A DNA stretch of 47,251 nt, from the NCBI RefSeq assembly GCF_022347285.1, contig NZ_JAKRND010000018.1:1-47251 (forward strand), in the 5' to 3' direction. Positions within the stretch are counted from its first letter, which is position 1. Every line of letters starts with the position of its first letter. Below the pieces are notes generated by a model that saw only the letters and a list, made by a program, of their open reading frames with translations, had not been told where the DNA came from and did no database searches. Positions 33,838-42,789 of the stretch are shown piece by piece. The position numbers and the translations under genes are program-made. The stretch comes from Corynebacterium sp. ACRPH (lineage in GTDB: Bacteria > Actinomycetota > Actinomycetes > Mycobacteriales > Mycobacteriaceae).

Positions 33838-34686
33838 ATGAGCCCGAACAACCACCCCGCCCGCCAGCGCCAGACGCTGAGCGTTTTCCGCCGCCGCGCT
33901 ACCCTGCGCCGCTCCTTCGGTCTGCTCAACGACTTCAAGTACGAGCAGACCCGCCCCGACATCTTCTACGGCCACCTGGCCGAGGACACCGTCGAGCTGA
34001 TCCGCGACATTTACGCGGGCGTGCGCGGTGTTGGGCAGGGTTCAGGGCAGAGTTCGGGGCAGGGGCCAGACCAGAGCGAGCCCCTACGCAACACGAAGAT
34101 CCTGGACGTCGGCGGCGGGCCGGGTTACTTCGGAGTGGCCTTCGACAAGGCCGGCGCGGACTACTACACCTGCGAACCAGACGTCGGTGAGATGGCCGCC
34201 GCGGGCATCAAGCTGCAGACCTCGGTTCGGGGTTCGGGGCTGGACCTACCTTTTCTTGGTGACGCCTTCGACATCACCTACTCTTCCAATGTCGCCGAAC
34301 ACGTACCGGATCCGTGGCGGATGGCCGACGAGATGCTGCGGGTGACGAAGCCAGGCGGAGTGATGATCTACAGCTATACGGTGTGGCTGGGTCCATTCGG
34401 CGGGCACGAAACCGGGCTGTGGCAGCACTACGTGGGCGGGGAATTTGCCGCCCGGCGCTATGAGAAGAAGATGGGCAAGCCGCCGAAGAACCGCTGGGGT
34501 GAGAGCCTGTTCAACGTCTCCGCCGCCGAAGGTCTGAAATACGCGCGCAAGGTGCATGGCGAAAGCGCCAAGCTGGTGGCCGCGTTCCCGCGCTATCACC
34601 CCTGGTGGGCGTGGTGGATGGTGCGAGTGCCGGGGCTCCGCGAGTTCGCGGTATCCAACTTGGTGCTGGTGTTTCAGAAGCGCTAG
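33838..34686 (+). CDS. mtrP: SAM-dependent methyltransferase MtrP (Rv0224c-like)
   Basis: A 282-aa class I methyltransferase. Motif I is ILDVGGGPGYFGVAF and the acidic loop is YTCEPDV. DAFDITYSSNVAEHVPDPWRMADEMLRVTKPGGVMIYSYT covers motifs II and III. Its place beside the glycosyltransferase and TmaT matches Rv0224c and C. glutamicum mtrP, which is needed for efficient trehalose-mycolate transport; its methyl acceptor is not known. A Gly/Gln/Ser insert (GQGSGQSSGQGPDQ, about 65-80) before motif I looks like a species-specific low-complexity expansion. The start has no ribosome site. Confidence 0.8.
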   Translation: MSPNNHPARQRQTLSVFRRRATLRRSFGLLNDFKYEQTRPDIFYGHLAEDTVELIRDIYAGVRGVGQGSGQSSGQGPDQSEPLRNTKILDVGGGPGYFGVAFDKAGADYYTCEPDVGEMAAAGIKLQTSVRGSGLDLPFLGDAFDITYSSNVAEHVPDPWRMADEMLRVTKPGGVMIYSYTVWLGPFGGHETGLWQHYVGGEFAARRYEKKMGKPPKNRWGESLFNVSAAEGLKYARKVHGESAKLVAAFPRYHPWWAWWMVRVPGLREFAVSNLVLVFQKR

Positions 34687-34768
34687 GACTACCCCCAATT
34701 CAGCGGGGGCACCTTCTAGGGGCAGAAAAAGACATAAGACTACAACTATTTCCCCGAAGAACGGGTAA

Positions 34769-34784
34769 TGTGGCGTGAGACACA
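34769..34784. promoter_or_regulatory. GlxR-like (CRP-type) site upstream of fadA
   Basis: TGTGGCGTGAGACACA keeps the TGTG-N8-CACA core of the GlxR consensus TGTGANNTANNTCACA, with three deviations inside. It lies about 140 bp upstream of fadA, fitting cAMP-dependent control of fatty-acid use. Confidence 0.45.
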
Positions 34785-34811
34785 AGTCTAGTGTTGCGAC
34801 CTGCTAGGTCA

Positions 34812-34859
34812 CTGGATTCATGAGCCGCTGGATTCATGAACCACAGGATTCATGGGCCA
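34812..34859. repeat. Three tandem 16-bp repeats upstream of fadA
   Basis: CTGGATTCATGAGCCG (34812-34827), CTGGATTCATGAACCA (34828-34843) and CAGGATTCATGGGCCA (34844-34859) follow each other without gaps. Each has the core GGATTCATG. They end 62 bp before the fadA ATG, so they lie in its promoter or leader. They may be a triple regulator-binding site. Confidence 0.85.
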
Positions 34860-34921
34860 CTGCCCTAGCCGATCGTTGCACTAAAGGATCACTGTCGAGA
34901 ACGATAGGAAATAGGACTGAC

Positions 34922-36151
34922 ATGACCAGTAACACTGGCGCCCCTGAGGCATTCATTTACGACGCCGTCCGCACCCCCCGTGGAAAGGGCAAGCCGGGCG
35001 GTTCCCTGCACACCGTAAAGCCCGTTGACCTGCTCTCCGGCCTGATCGAATCGATCATCGAGCGCAACCCGGGCATCGACCCCAACCGCATCAGCGACGT
35101 CATCGCTGGCTGTGTCACCCCCGTCGGCGACCAGGGCATGGATATCGCCCGCACCGCCGCGCTGAACGCCGGCCTGCCGTACACCGCCACCGGCTTCCAG
35201 GTGAACCGCTACTGCGCCTCCGGCCTGACCGCCGTGAACCTGGGCGCACAGAAGATCCGCTCCGGCTGGGACGACCTGGTCTTCGTCGGTGGCGTGGAGT
35301 CTATGTCCCGTGTCCCGATGGGCTCCGACGGCGGCGCCCTGGCAATGGACCCGGCATCCAACTTCTACAACGACTTCATCCCGCAGGGCATCTCCGCTGA
35401 CATCATCGCCAGCCTGGACGGCCTGTCCCGCGAGGACCTCGACGCTTTCGCTGCCCGCTCCCACGAGCGCGCATCCAAGGCCTGGGAAGAGGGTCGCTTC
35501 GACCGCACCGTCGTTCCGGTGAAGGACCAGAACGGCATCACCCTGCTGGACCGCGACGAGACCATCCGCCCTGGCACCACCGTCGAGGGCCTGTCCGGCC
35601 TGAAGCCCGCCTTCGCCATGATCGGTGACCAGGGTGGCTTCGACGCTGTCGCGCAGACCAAGTACCCGCAGCTGGAGCGCATCAACCACCTGCACCACGC
35701 CGGTAACTCCTCCGGCATCGTCGACGGCGCAGCCCTGCTGGCCATCGGTTCCGAGCAGGCCGGTAAGGACTTCGACCTGACCCCGCGCGCCCGCGTTGTC
35801 TCCGTCGCCACCTCCGGTGTGGAGCCGACCATCATGCTGACCGCCCCGGCACCGGCCTCCCGCGCAGCTCTGGCCAAGGCTGGCCTGAAGCCCGAGGACA
35901 TCGACATCTGGGAGATCAACGAGGCATTCTCCTCCGTCGTTCTGCGTGCACAACGCGAGCTGGACATCCCGGACGAGAAGCTGAACGTCTCCGGTGGCGC
36001 CATCGCTATGGGTCACCCGCTGGGCGCAACCGGCGCGATCATCACCGGCACCGCCGTCGACGAGCTGCACCGCACCGGCGGCCGCTACGCCCTGATCACC
36101 CTCTGTGTCGCAGCCGGCATGGGTGTGGCCACGATCATCGAGCGCGTCTAA
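34922..36151 (+). CDS. fadA: Acetyl-CoA C-acyltransferase (3-ketoacyl-CoA thiolase) FadA
   Basis: A 409-aa thiolase that cleaves 3-ketoacyl-CoA in beta-oxidation. The acylated cysteine is Cys98 in VNRYCASGL. The base pair is His365 in [15 protein letters not shown] and Cys395 in [24 protein letters not shown] at the start is typical for long-chain thiolases of actinobacteria. The ATG at 34922 follows AGGAAATAGGA; an upstream in-frame ATG at 34820 lies in the tandem repeats and is rejected. It is followed by fadB after 107 bp; the pair forms a complete beta-oxidation complex. Confidence 0.95.
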   Translation: MTSNTGAPEAFIYDAVRTPRGKGKPGGSLHTVKPVDLLSGLIESIIERNPGIDPNRISDVIAGCVTPVGDQGMDIARTAALNAGLPYTATGFQVNRYCASGLTAVNLGAQKIRSGWDDLVFVGGVESMSRVPMGSDGGALAMDPASNFYNDFIPQGISADIIASLDGLSREDLDAFAARSHERASKAWEEGRFDRTVVPVKDQNGITLLDRDETIRPGTTVEGLSGLKPAFAMIGDQGGFDAVAQTKYPQLERINHLHHAGNSSGIVDGAALLAIGSEQAGKDFDLTPRARVVSVATSGVEPTIMLTAPAPASRAALAKAGLKPEDIDIWEINEAFSSVVLRAQRELDIPDEKLNVSGGAIAMGHPLGATGAIITGTAVDELHRTGGRYALITLCVAAGMGVATIIERV

Positions 36152-36258
36152 CCGACCTTCCCGCAGACCAAAACACAAGAAACACTCAATTTTCCTCTGA
36201 CAACCTCCCGCGAACGCGAGCGTGAGGGCGTTAATAAATAAAACAAGGAGCATCACAC

Positions 36259-38586
36259 ATGAGCATGTTCAAGTGGGACCAGGATGGCGACGGCATCGTA
36301 ACCATCACCATGGACGACCCGAACCAGCCGGTCAACACCATGAACGACACCTTCCAGGGCGAGCTGCCTGAGCTGGTGGAGAAGCTGCAGGGCGCAGTGG
36401 AATCCGGCGAGGCCAAGGGCGTGGTCATCACCTCCGCGAAGAAGACCTTCTTCGCCGGCGGCGACATCAAGTCGATGATCAAGTCCACCCCGGAAGACGC
36501 AGAAGCAATCACGAAACAGATCAACGGTATGAAGGCCGGCCTGCGCGCAATCGAGACCCTCGGCGTGCCGGTCGTCGCCGCCATCAACGGTGCGGCGCTC
36601 GGCGGTGGCCTGGAGATCGCTCTGGCCACGCACCACCGCATTGCTTCGGACGCCAAGGGCCTGAAGGTTGGCCTGCCAGAGGTCACCCTGGGTCTGCTGC
36701 CGGGTGGCGGCGGCGTAACCCGCGTGGTCCGCATGCTGGGCATCCAGGACGCACTGATGAAGGTCCTGACCACCGGCCGCCAGTTCCGTGCAGAGGACGC
36801 ACTGAAGACCGGCCTGATCGACAAGGTCGTCCCGGCAGACCAGCTGATCGACGCTGCCAAGAAGTGGATCAAGGAGAACCCGGAAGCATCCCAGCCGTGG
36901 GACCAGAAGGGCTTCAAGATCCCGGGCGGCACCCCGACCAGCCCGCAGCTGGCACAGTTCCTGCCCTCCTTCCCGGCTAACGTGACCAAGCAGATCAAGG
37001 GCGCGCCGATGCCGGCTCCGAAGGCCATCCTGAAGGCCGCCGTTGAGGGCGCACAGCTGAAGAACATCGAAGAGGCCCTGGCCGTGGAGACCCGCTACTT
37101 CGTGGAGCTGGTCACCGGCACGACCTCCAAGAACATGATGCAGGCATTCTTCTTCGACCTGCAGTACTGCAACGGTGGCGGCTCCCGCCCGAAGGACGTT
37201 GAGAAGAAGCAGTTCAAGAAGCTGGGCATGGTTGGTGCCGGCATGATGGGCGCAGCGATCGCCTACGTGGCAGCGAAGGCCGGCATGGAGGTCGTGCTGA
37301 AGGACATCAAGATGGAGGCTGCCGAGAAGGGCAAGTCCTACTCCGAGGGTCTGGAGGCCAAGGCACTGAAGCGCGGCAAGACAACCGAGGAGAAGTCCAA
37401 GGCTCTGCTGGACCGCATCAAGCCTTCCGTCGACTACTCCGACCTGTCCGACTGTGACATCGTGATCGAGGCCGTGTTTGAGAACACCGAGCTGAAGCAC
37501 AAGGTCTGGGCAGAGATCGAGGCAGCCGTGCCGGAGGATTGCGTGCTGGGCTCCAACACCTCCACCCTGCCGATCACCGAGCTGGCTACCGGCGTGAAGC
37601 GCCCGAAGGACTTCATCGGTATCCACTTCTTCTCCCCGGTAGACAAGATGCCGCTGGTGGAGATCATCAAGGGCGAGGAGACCTCCGACGAGACCCTGGC
37701 TGCGGCCCTGGACTTCACCGGCCAGATCCGCAAGACCCCGATCGTCGTGAACGACTCCCGCGGCTTCTACACCTCCCGCGTCATCGGCTTCTTCCTGAAC
37801 GAGGCTATGCGCATGCTGGCTGAGGGCATCGATCCGGCCGTCATCGAGGCCGCTGGTCGCCAGGCTGGCTACCCGGCACCGCCGCTGCAGCTGCAGGACG
37901 AGCTGAACCTGAAGCTGGCCCGCAAGATCGGCGCCGAGACCAAGGCAGCTCAGGAGGCCGCTGGCCTGACCGTCGACGACGGTGGCGTGACCGAGATCGT
38001 GGACAAGATGTTGGACGAGTACGACCGTCCGGGCAAGCTCGAGGGCAAGGGCTTCTACGAGTACAACGAGGAAGGCCGCCGCACCGGCCTGTGGCGCGGC
38101 CTGTGGGACGAGCTGGGCGCCGGCAAGGTGAAGGTCGCCGACGGCGAGTCCACCGTTGCAGGCACCGGCCTGGATACCGCCGCTGCCGGCGCAGCCCAGA
38201 AGGCTGCTGCTGACCCGAGCGGCGTGGCTGCTGGCTCCAACGTTCCGGCTGACGCTCCGGCCTTCATCGACCTGGTGGAGCGCCCGCTGTTCGCCGAGGC
38301 TCTGGAGACCCAGAAGTGCATCGACGAGGGCGTGCTGACCTCCGATGCGGATGCCAACATCGGCTCCATCATGGGCATCGGCTTCCCGGCCTGGACCGGC
38401 GGTACCCGCCAGTACATCAAGAACTACGACCGCCCGACCGCCGCTACCCTGCCAGAGGGCAAGGTCGCGGACCGCGACGGTGGCGACTACCCGACCCGCG
38501 GTGTTGCAGGCTTCGTTGCCCGCGCTGAGGAGCTGGCCGCTAAGTACGGCGAGCGCTTCACCCCGCTGGAGTCCCTGAAGGGCTAG
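36259..38586 (+). CDS. fadB: Multifunctional enoyl-CoA hydratase / 3-hydroxyacyl-CoA dehydrogenase FadB
   Basis: A 775-aa fusion. Residues about 1-300 are an enoyl-CoA hydratase domain with the oxyanion segment FFAGGDIKSM, then AAINGAALGGGLEIALATHHRIAS and GLPEVTLGLLPGGGGVTRVVR. An NAD-binding domain begins near 322 (LGMVGAGMMGAAIAYVAAKAGMEVVLKD). The C-terminal dehydrogenase part shows GIHFFSPVDKMPLVEII and NDSRGFYTSRV. It converts enoyl-CoA to 3-ketoacyl-CoA, which FadA cleaves. AAGGAG precedes the ATG. A strong terminator follows. Confidence 0.95.
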   Translation: MSMFKWDQDGDGIVTITMDDPNQPVNTMNDTFQGELPELVEKLQGAVESGEAKGVVITSAKKTFFAGGDIKSMIKSTPEDAEAITKQINGMKAGLRAIETLGVPVVAAINGAALGGGLEIALATHHRIASDAKGLKVGLPEVTLGLLPGGGGVTRVVRMLGIQDALMKVLTTGRQFRAEDALKTGLIDKVVPADQLIDAAKKWIKENPEASQPWDQKGFKIPGGTPTSPQLAQFLPSFPANVTKQIKGAPMPAPKAILKAAVEGAQLKNIEEALAVETRYFVELVTGTTSKNMMQAFFFDLQYCNGGGSRPKDVEKKQFKKLGMVGAGMMGAAIAYVAAKAGMEVVLKDIKMEAAEKGKSYSEGLEAKALKRGKTTEEKSKALLDRIKPSVDYSDLSDCDIVIEAVFENTELKHKVWAEIEAAVPEDCVLGSNTSTLPITELATGVKRPKDFIGIHFFSPVDKMPLVEIIKGEETSDETLAAALDFTGQIRKTPIVVNDSRGFYTSRVIGFFLNEAMRMLAEGIDPAVIEAAGRQAGYPAPPLQLQDELNLKLARKIGAETKAAQEAAGLTVDDGGVTEIVDKMLDEYDRPGKLEGKGFYEYNEEGRRTGLWRGLWDELGAGKVKVADGESTVAGTGLDTAAAGAAQKAAADPSGVAAGSNVPADAPAFIDLVERPLFAEALETQKCIDEGVLTSDADANIGSIMGIGFPAWTGGTRQYIKNYDRPTAATLPEGKVADRDGGDYPTRGVAGFVARAEELAAKYGERFTPLESLKG

Positions 38587-38614
38587 TTCTCAACTGGTTT
38601 CGCCTCCTTTAGTT

Positions 38615-38676
38615 AGCTGGCAGTCTGCCTGATCACCCCAAGCGGGGTTTTCAGGTAGCTGCCAGCTTTTCTTTTT
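38615..38676 (+). terminator. Strong terminator after fadA-fadB
   Basis: AGCTGGCAG and CCTGA on the left pair with TCAGG and CTGCCAGCT on the right, with an inner ACCCC-AAGC-GGGGT hairpin between them. TTTTCTTTTT follows. Confidence 0.85.
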
Positions 38677-38893
38677 ATTTCTGTGACCATTCTGCGGGTA
38701 GTTGATAGGTCATTCACCACGCGTTTCCCACTTCCCTACCGAGAGACCAGTATCTACTCGCGACTCAAACCGCAGCGGCACCTCACGTCCATACAAGATT
38801 CACCCCCTAACTTTGGTTCACAAATCAGCAAAAGGCCTCGACAGACGAAGACAGACGAACTTTAGAGGTCACAAGGAAGGGAAGGAAACCACC

Positions 38894-39943
38894 ATGGGCT
38901 TACACATCCGCACCTACGAAGGGCGTGTCCTCGACCGCCAAAACGAGGACCTGGAGGACCAAGGACTGCACTTCGACATCGGCACGATCCGCAACCGTGT
39001 TTCTCGCCGCAAGTTCTTCGGACTACTTGGGGTTGGCGCCGGGACAGCAGCTATCGCAGCTTGCTCGCCTGGATCTGATCCTTCAGCCGCATCAAGTGCA
39101 ACATCGAGCTCTGCAGGCACCACCAGCGGTGCAGCTGCCAGCACCGCGAACTCGGACGTTGACCTGACAGAAATGAACACTGAAACCGCAGGCCCTTATC
39201 CCGGCGATGGATCAAATGGGCCTGACGCATTGGAAAAGGTGGGCGTCAAAAGATCCGACATCCGATCCAGCATCGGCGGCGGGGCAACAGCTTCCGGTGT
39301 GCCGATGAAGCTCAAGCTGAACATCATCGACATGGTCAACAGCAACTCCGCAATGACTGGCGCGGCCGTATACGTCTGGCACTGCGATGCAGAGGGCGGC
39401 TACTCCATGTACGGCGACGGGCTGGAGAATGAAACCTATCTGCGCGGAGTGCAAGTCACCAGCGACGATGGCACCGTCGAATTCACAACCATCGTTCCGG
39501 GTTGCTACTCCGGGCGATACCCGCACATTCACTTCGAGGTTTTCCCGGATAAGGATTCTATTTCGGACGCCACGAATGCGATCCTCACATCTCAAATCGC
39601 AATCCCCGGCGACGTCTGCGAGGCGGTTTACGAGACCGATAACTACGAAGCCTCAATCAAGAATTACAAGAACACGTCGCTCGACAAAGACGGCATATTC
39701 AGCGACGGCTGGGATGCGCAGATGCCGGATTTCACCGGCGATGTGAAGTCCGGCTACACGCTGACTTTGGACGTTCCGATTGATACCACCACCGAGAATA
39801 AGATGAGCGGCCCCGTAGGCGGTCAAGGTGGGCCGGGCGGTCCGGGTGGTCAAGGTGGTCAGGGTGGCCCAGGGGGTCAGCCGCCGGCGGGCGAGCCACC
39901 GGCGGGGCAGCCTGGGGCAGAGAGCGGCTCCTCGAACGCTTAG
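38894..39943 (+). CDS. Tat-exported intradiol dioxygenase-like lipoprotein
   Basis: A 349-aa protein related to protocatechuate and catechol intradiol dioxygenases. Residues 38-57 are a Tat-type lipoprotein signal (SRRKFFGLLG, lipobox AIAAC with Cys57), preceded by an unusual 35-residue N-terminal extension. The dioxygenase core shows VYVWHCDAEGGYSMYGDG and IVPGCYSGRYPHIHFEV, holding the two Tyr and two His that bind Fe(III). The C-terminus is a Gly/Gln/Pro tail (GGQGGPGGPGGQGG). It is exported and lipid-anchored, unlike the cytoplasmic catabolic enzymes, so the substrate is unclear. GGAAGGGAAGG precedes the ATG. Its stop overlaps the opposite gene by 4 nt. Confidence 0.85.
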   Translation: MGLHIRTYEGRVLDRQNEDLEDQGLHFDIGTIRNRVSRRKFFGLLGVGAGTAAIAACSPGSDPSAASSATSSSAGTTSGAAASTANSDVDLTEMNTETAGPYPGDGSNGPDALEKVGVKRSDIRSSIGGGATASGVPMKLKLNIIDMVNSNSAMTGAAVYVWHCDAEGGYSMYGDGLENETYLRGVQVTSDDGTVEFTTIVPGCYSGRYPHIHFEVFPDKDSISDATNAILTSQIAIPGDVCEAVYETDNYEASIKNYKNTSLDKDGIFSDGWDAQMPDFTGDVKSGYTLTLDVPIDTTTENKMSGPVGGQGGPGGPGGQGGQGGPGGQPPAGEPPAGQPGAESGSSNA

Positions 39944-41871
39944 CGCTTGCGGCTGTAGGCGAGGGCCACACCGCCCAGGGCTACCAGCACGCCCACGACG
40001 ACGCTGTACCAGATCAGGTTGTTGCTCGAGCCGGACTCTTCGCTGTCCTTTTCCTCGGATTCGTCGGCCCGCTTGGAGTTGTCTTCACTTTCCTCGTCCT
40101 GCGGATGCGAAGCCTCCGAGAACTTCGGGCCGGGAATCTTCTCCCCCGTGAGCTCTGTGGTGAGCTCATAGGTGGCGGCCTCGTTCTTCACCTCTGAAAC
40201 GTCCCGGTGTTCGCCGCCACCCCAGCTGTTGTTGAAGAAAACCACGATGTACTGGTCCCCATCCAGCCAAGATTTCCGCGCCGCAACATCGCTCGGTTGT
40301 TCCTCACCATCGCCCACCATGTTGCGATAGTTCAGCCTGGCGGCGTGGCCGAAGGCAACGGACTGGCCCTCGGTGTGCGGGTTGACGGATTGGCTTTCCT
40401 GCGAAGAAGCTGCTTGCCGCACAGAGTTTAGGGTTCGTACCTGCAATTGAGAGATGCGCGCCAGCTCCTTGTCAGGAGCCGCGACCAGCTTCATCCCACC
40501 CCGCAGCTTCTGCCCATACTCAGCCTTGATCTTGTACACGTGAGTTTCGCCCGGCACGATGTCGGCCTTCACCGTAGACTTGCCGTCCGCCTTGAGCTCC
40601 GTGGCGTCGTGGAACCACGCCCCCGGCTTCACCGTCTCCACGTCTTCGGCAGCTTGCGGGGAATCCTCATGGGAGAAGCTCTCCTCCTCGAAAGGCTCCG
40701 GCACGCCATTGAGGTCTTCGTTCGCGAAGCGCTTGATGGTGACCTCCGCGGGGATCTCCTGCCCCTCGTACGGGCCACTCTTGCGCACTACCTTGAACTT
40801 GAAGTCACCTGCTGGGCAGTCTTCGCCTGCTCGCTTCGTTGTGTAGGAGGAGAAGAACGGTCCGTTGGAATCGATGATCCCGGTATCTCCACTGTTGTCC
40901 AGGTAGCAATCTAGCTCCTCTGCGTCCAACTTGAGCGCGAAGTTGGATCTCCCCAGCCCATCGCCCTGGGAGGGCGGAGGCATCGTGGCCACGCTGAGCG
41001 CCAGGCGCTCGCCTTCGGCGATGGGGGTGCTGAAGTACTCGGCGCCGTCCTCGTCCTCCCGGTCGCCATCGGACTTTTCACGCAGCTTCGTGGAGAAAGT
41101 CTCCACATCGGCCGGCACCTTAGCCGCCGATGAGTAATCATCGCCTCCACTGATCTCCTCCGCTTCAGTCTCAGTGGTCTGGGCCGTGCGAGTGGTCAGC
41201 CGCTTCATGGAATCAGCCAAACTCACGGTGTCCTTGGCATCCATGTACTCGCCGCCGCCTGCCTCGGCGATGCACTCCAGCTCCTTGCGGGCCTTGGCGT
41301 CCACCAAAAAGCCGACGGTGTTGATGGTGAGGTCAATGCCTTCCTTCTTCAGGTCCTTGGCGACCTCGCACACAGGCGGTGGGGCGCAGGTGTCCTCGCC
41401 GTCGGATACCAGCACGATCGAGCGCTCGCCATCCTTGGGCAGTTCCTTGGCGGCTTGCCTCAGGGCCGGCCCCATCGGCGTGTGACCGGAAGCCTCCACC
41501 TTGCCGACTTCTTCAGGAATCTTGGTCACGTTTCCCTTTTCCACTGGCAGCAGGGTTTTAACGTCCTTGCAGCCAGCCTCGCGCTCTTCCGGCGAGTTGC
41601 CGACCTCCGTGCCGTAGACCATGAATCCCAACTCCGCGTCGCTGGGCACGGCCACAGAAAACATCTGCGCCGCGTCCTTTGCAGCGGCCAGGCGCGTCTG
41701 CCCGTCGGCGTCCGGGGTCTTCATCGACCCGGAGGCGTCCAGAATCAGCATCGTCGGCGGGATGTTCTTACCTTCATCCTCCGCCTGGGCTTCCTGTGCC
41801 GGTGGTACGACGATTGTCACCAGTGCTGCGATCAGCGCAATTGCGAACAGCAGCGAGCTTCTTCTAGCCAT
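39940..41871 (-). CDS. Secreted von Willebrand factor A domain protein, membrane-anchored
   Basis: A 643-aa exported protein. A Sec signal peptide (residues about 1-30, cleavage near AQA-EDEG) leads into a VWA domain with the metal-binding MIDAS motif DASGS (45-49) and VSDGEDTC. A long beta-rich outer region follows, then an acidic Ser/Glu linker (DEESEDNSKRADESEEKDSEESG) and a C-terminal helix (IWYSVVVGVLVALGGVALAYSRKR). There is no LPxTG motif, so the anchor is a membrane helix rather than sortase. AAGGG precedes the ATG. The function is unknown; adhesion or protein-complex assembly is typical of the family. Confidence 0.85.
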   Translation of the reverse strand: MARRSSLLFAIALIAALVTIVVPPAQEAQAEDEGKNIPPTMLILDASGSMKTPDADGQTRLAAAKDAAQMFSVAVPSDAELGFMVYGTEVGNSPEEREAGCKDVKTLLPVEKGNVTKIPEEVGKVEASGHTPMGPALRQAAKELPKDGERSIVLVSDGEDTCAPPPVCEVAKDLKKEGIDLTINTVGFLVDAKARKELECIAEAGGGEYMDAKDTVSLADSMKRLTTRTAQTTETEAEEISGGDDYSSAAKVPADVETFSTKLREKSDGDREDEDGAEYFSTPIAEGERLALSVATMPPPSQGDGLGRSNFALKLDAEELDCYLDNSGDTGIIDSNGPFFSSYTTKRAGEDCPAGDFKFKVVRKSGPYEGQEIPAEVTIKRFANEDLNGVPEPFEEESFSHEDSPQAAEDVETVKPGAWFHDATELKADGKSTVKADIVPGETHVYKIKAEYGQKLRGGMKLVAAPDKELARISQLQVRTLNSVRQAASSQESQSVNPHTEGQSVAFGHAARLNYRNMVGDGEEQPSDVAARKSWLDGDQYIVVFFNNSWGGGEHRDVSEVKNEAATYELTTELTGEKIPGPKFSEASHPQDEESEDNSKRADESEEKDSEESGSSNNLIWYSVVVGVLVALGGVALAYSRKR

Positions 41872-41947
41872 TGATTAACACCCTTCAGTTATCGCTGTGG
41901 ATCACCTTATATCGAAGGGAAAACCATGGCAGGCTTTTTCAGGTTAG

Positions 41948-42679
41948 CTAGTCCTTGACTTCCGTCTTGTGCAGCTGCGCGTCCAGGTCCTCCGGGTCCA
42001 GGTTCGCCTCAGAGAACGCACTGGTCAGCGGCAGGCGCAGCTCCAGGTCGGTGCCGGGACACAGCTCGATCTTGCCTTCTTCCAGGGTGAAGTCCAGCAC
42101 GTGCCCGCCGACGGTGCGCGAATCGTCGATGAAGTGCACGTGGCAGCCGGGGACGGAAATCCCCTTCTCGTAGACAGGCGTGCGGAAGCCCGCGATAATT
42201 CCCGTCACGTCGGTGAAACGCTGCTCGGCGTCATCATCCGTCGCCTCAACCATCGGCCGATACGGCGGCTTCTGCTTCACGACCGTGCGGGTGACCACGC
42301 TGCTGAAGTGCCCGGTAATGCGGACGGCGTACATGTAGTTCGAGGAGGGCGTCATGCCGTCGATGAACTTCGACAGCTCCGCGCGTCGAATGTTCTGCGG
42401 GGCGCGGCGGCGGATGCGCGGCACGAAGTTGGTGGCCACGGCATAGGGGCTGCGGGTTTCCAGATCGGCGCGGGTGGCGCTGCCATCGTGGCGCAGCTGG
42501 TAGCAAACGCCGTCGATGATGACCATCTCGCCGTCCAGCGCGTCGAACGTCCCCAGCCCGAAGTTGCCCTTGCCCAGCAGCTCGCCGACGGTCATCTCGC
42601 CGTCGTAAATGCCGTCCAGCAGGGCGGTCATCAGGGAGTTCTGGAAGATTGTGTGCCTAGTTACCGGTGAGTCGCTCAT
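41948..42679 (-). CDS. budA: Alpha-acetolactate decarboxylase
   Basis: A 243-aa enzyme that decarboxylates acetolactate to acetoin, either for pH-neutral overflow from pyruvate or for branched-chain balance. It follows the family: TIFQNSLMTALLDGIYDGEMTVGELL, then GNFGLGTFDALDGEMVIIDG and GCHVHFIDDSRTVGGHVLDF with the zinc-binding His residues. The ATG at 42679 is used; an in-frame ATG at 42688 is an alternative. No acetolactate synthase or acetoin dehydrogenase lies nearby. It stands between a VWA protein and the thiosulfate transporter. Confidence 0.92.
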   Translation of the reverse strand: MSDSPVTRHTIFQNSLMTALLDGIYDGEMTVGELLGKGNFGLGTFDALDGEMVIIDGVCYQLRHDGSATRADLETRSPYAVATNFVPRIRRRAPQNIRRAELSKFIDGMTPSSNYMYAVRITGHFSSVVTRTVVKQKPPYRPMVEATDDDAEQRFTDVTGIIAGFRTPVYEKGISVPGCHVHFIDDSRTVGGHVLDFTLEEGKIELCPGTDLELRLPLTSAFSEANLDPEDLDAQLHKTEVKD

Positions 42680-42789
42680 GTGCCCCATTGTTGCCGTGCT
42701 CGCCCATTGCTCGCTTTTCTTAGTGACGCCCCTCTCGCCCCAACCACCCCCAATGCGGGGCGGTGGGGGCCGAATAGGCTGCTGGCAGC

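Noticed and set aside
34695..34712. CCCCC-AATTCAGC-GGGGG hairpin after mtrP as a terminator
   Set aside because: The stem is only 5 bp and no T-run follows.
34820..34921. Upstream ATG extension of fadA
   Set aside because: It starts inside the tandem 16-bp repeats and lacks a ribosome site; the ATG at 34922 has a good one and gives the normal thiolase start.
36253..37626. Long antisense frame over fadB
   Set aside because: Low-complexity translation with no family signal; the sense frame is an unmistakable FadB.
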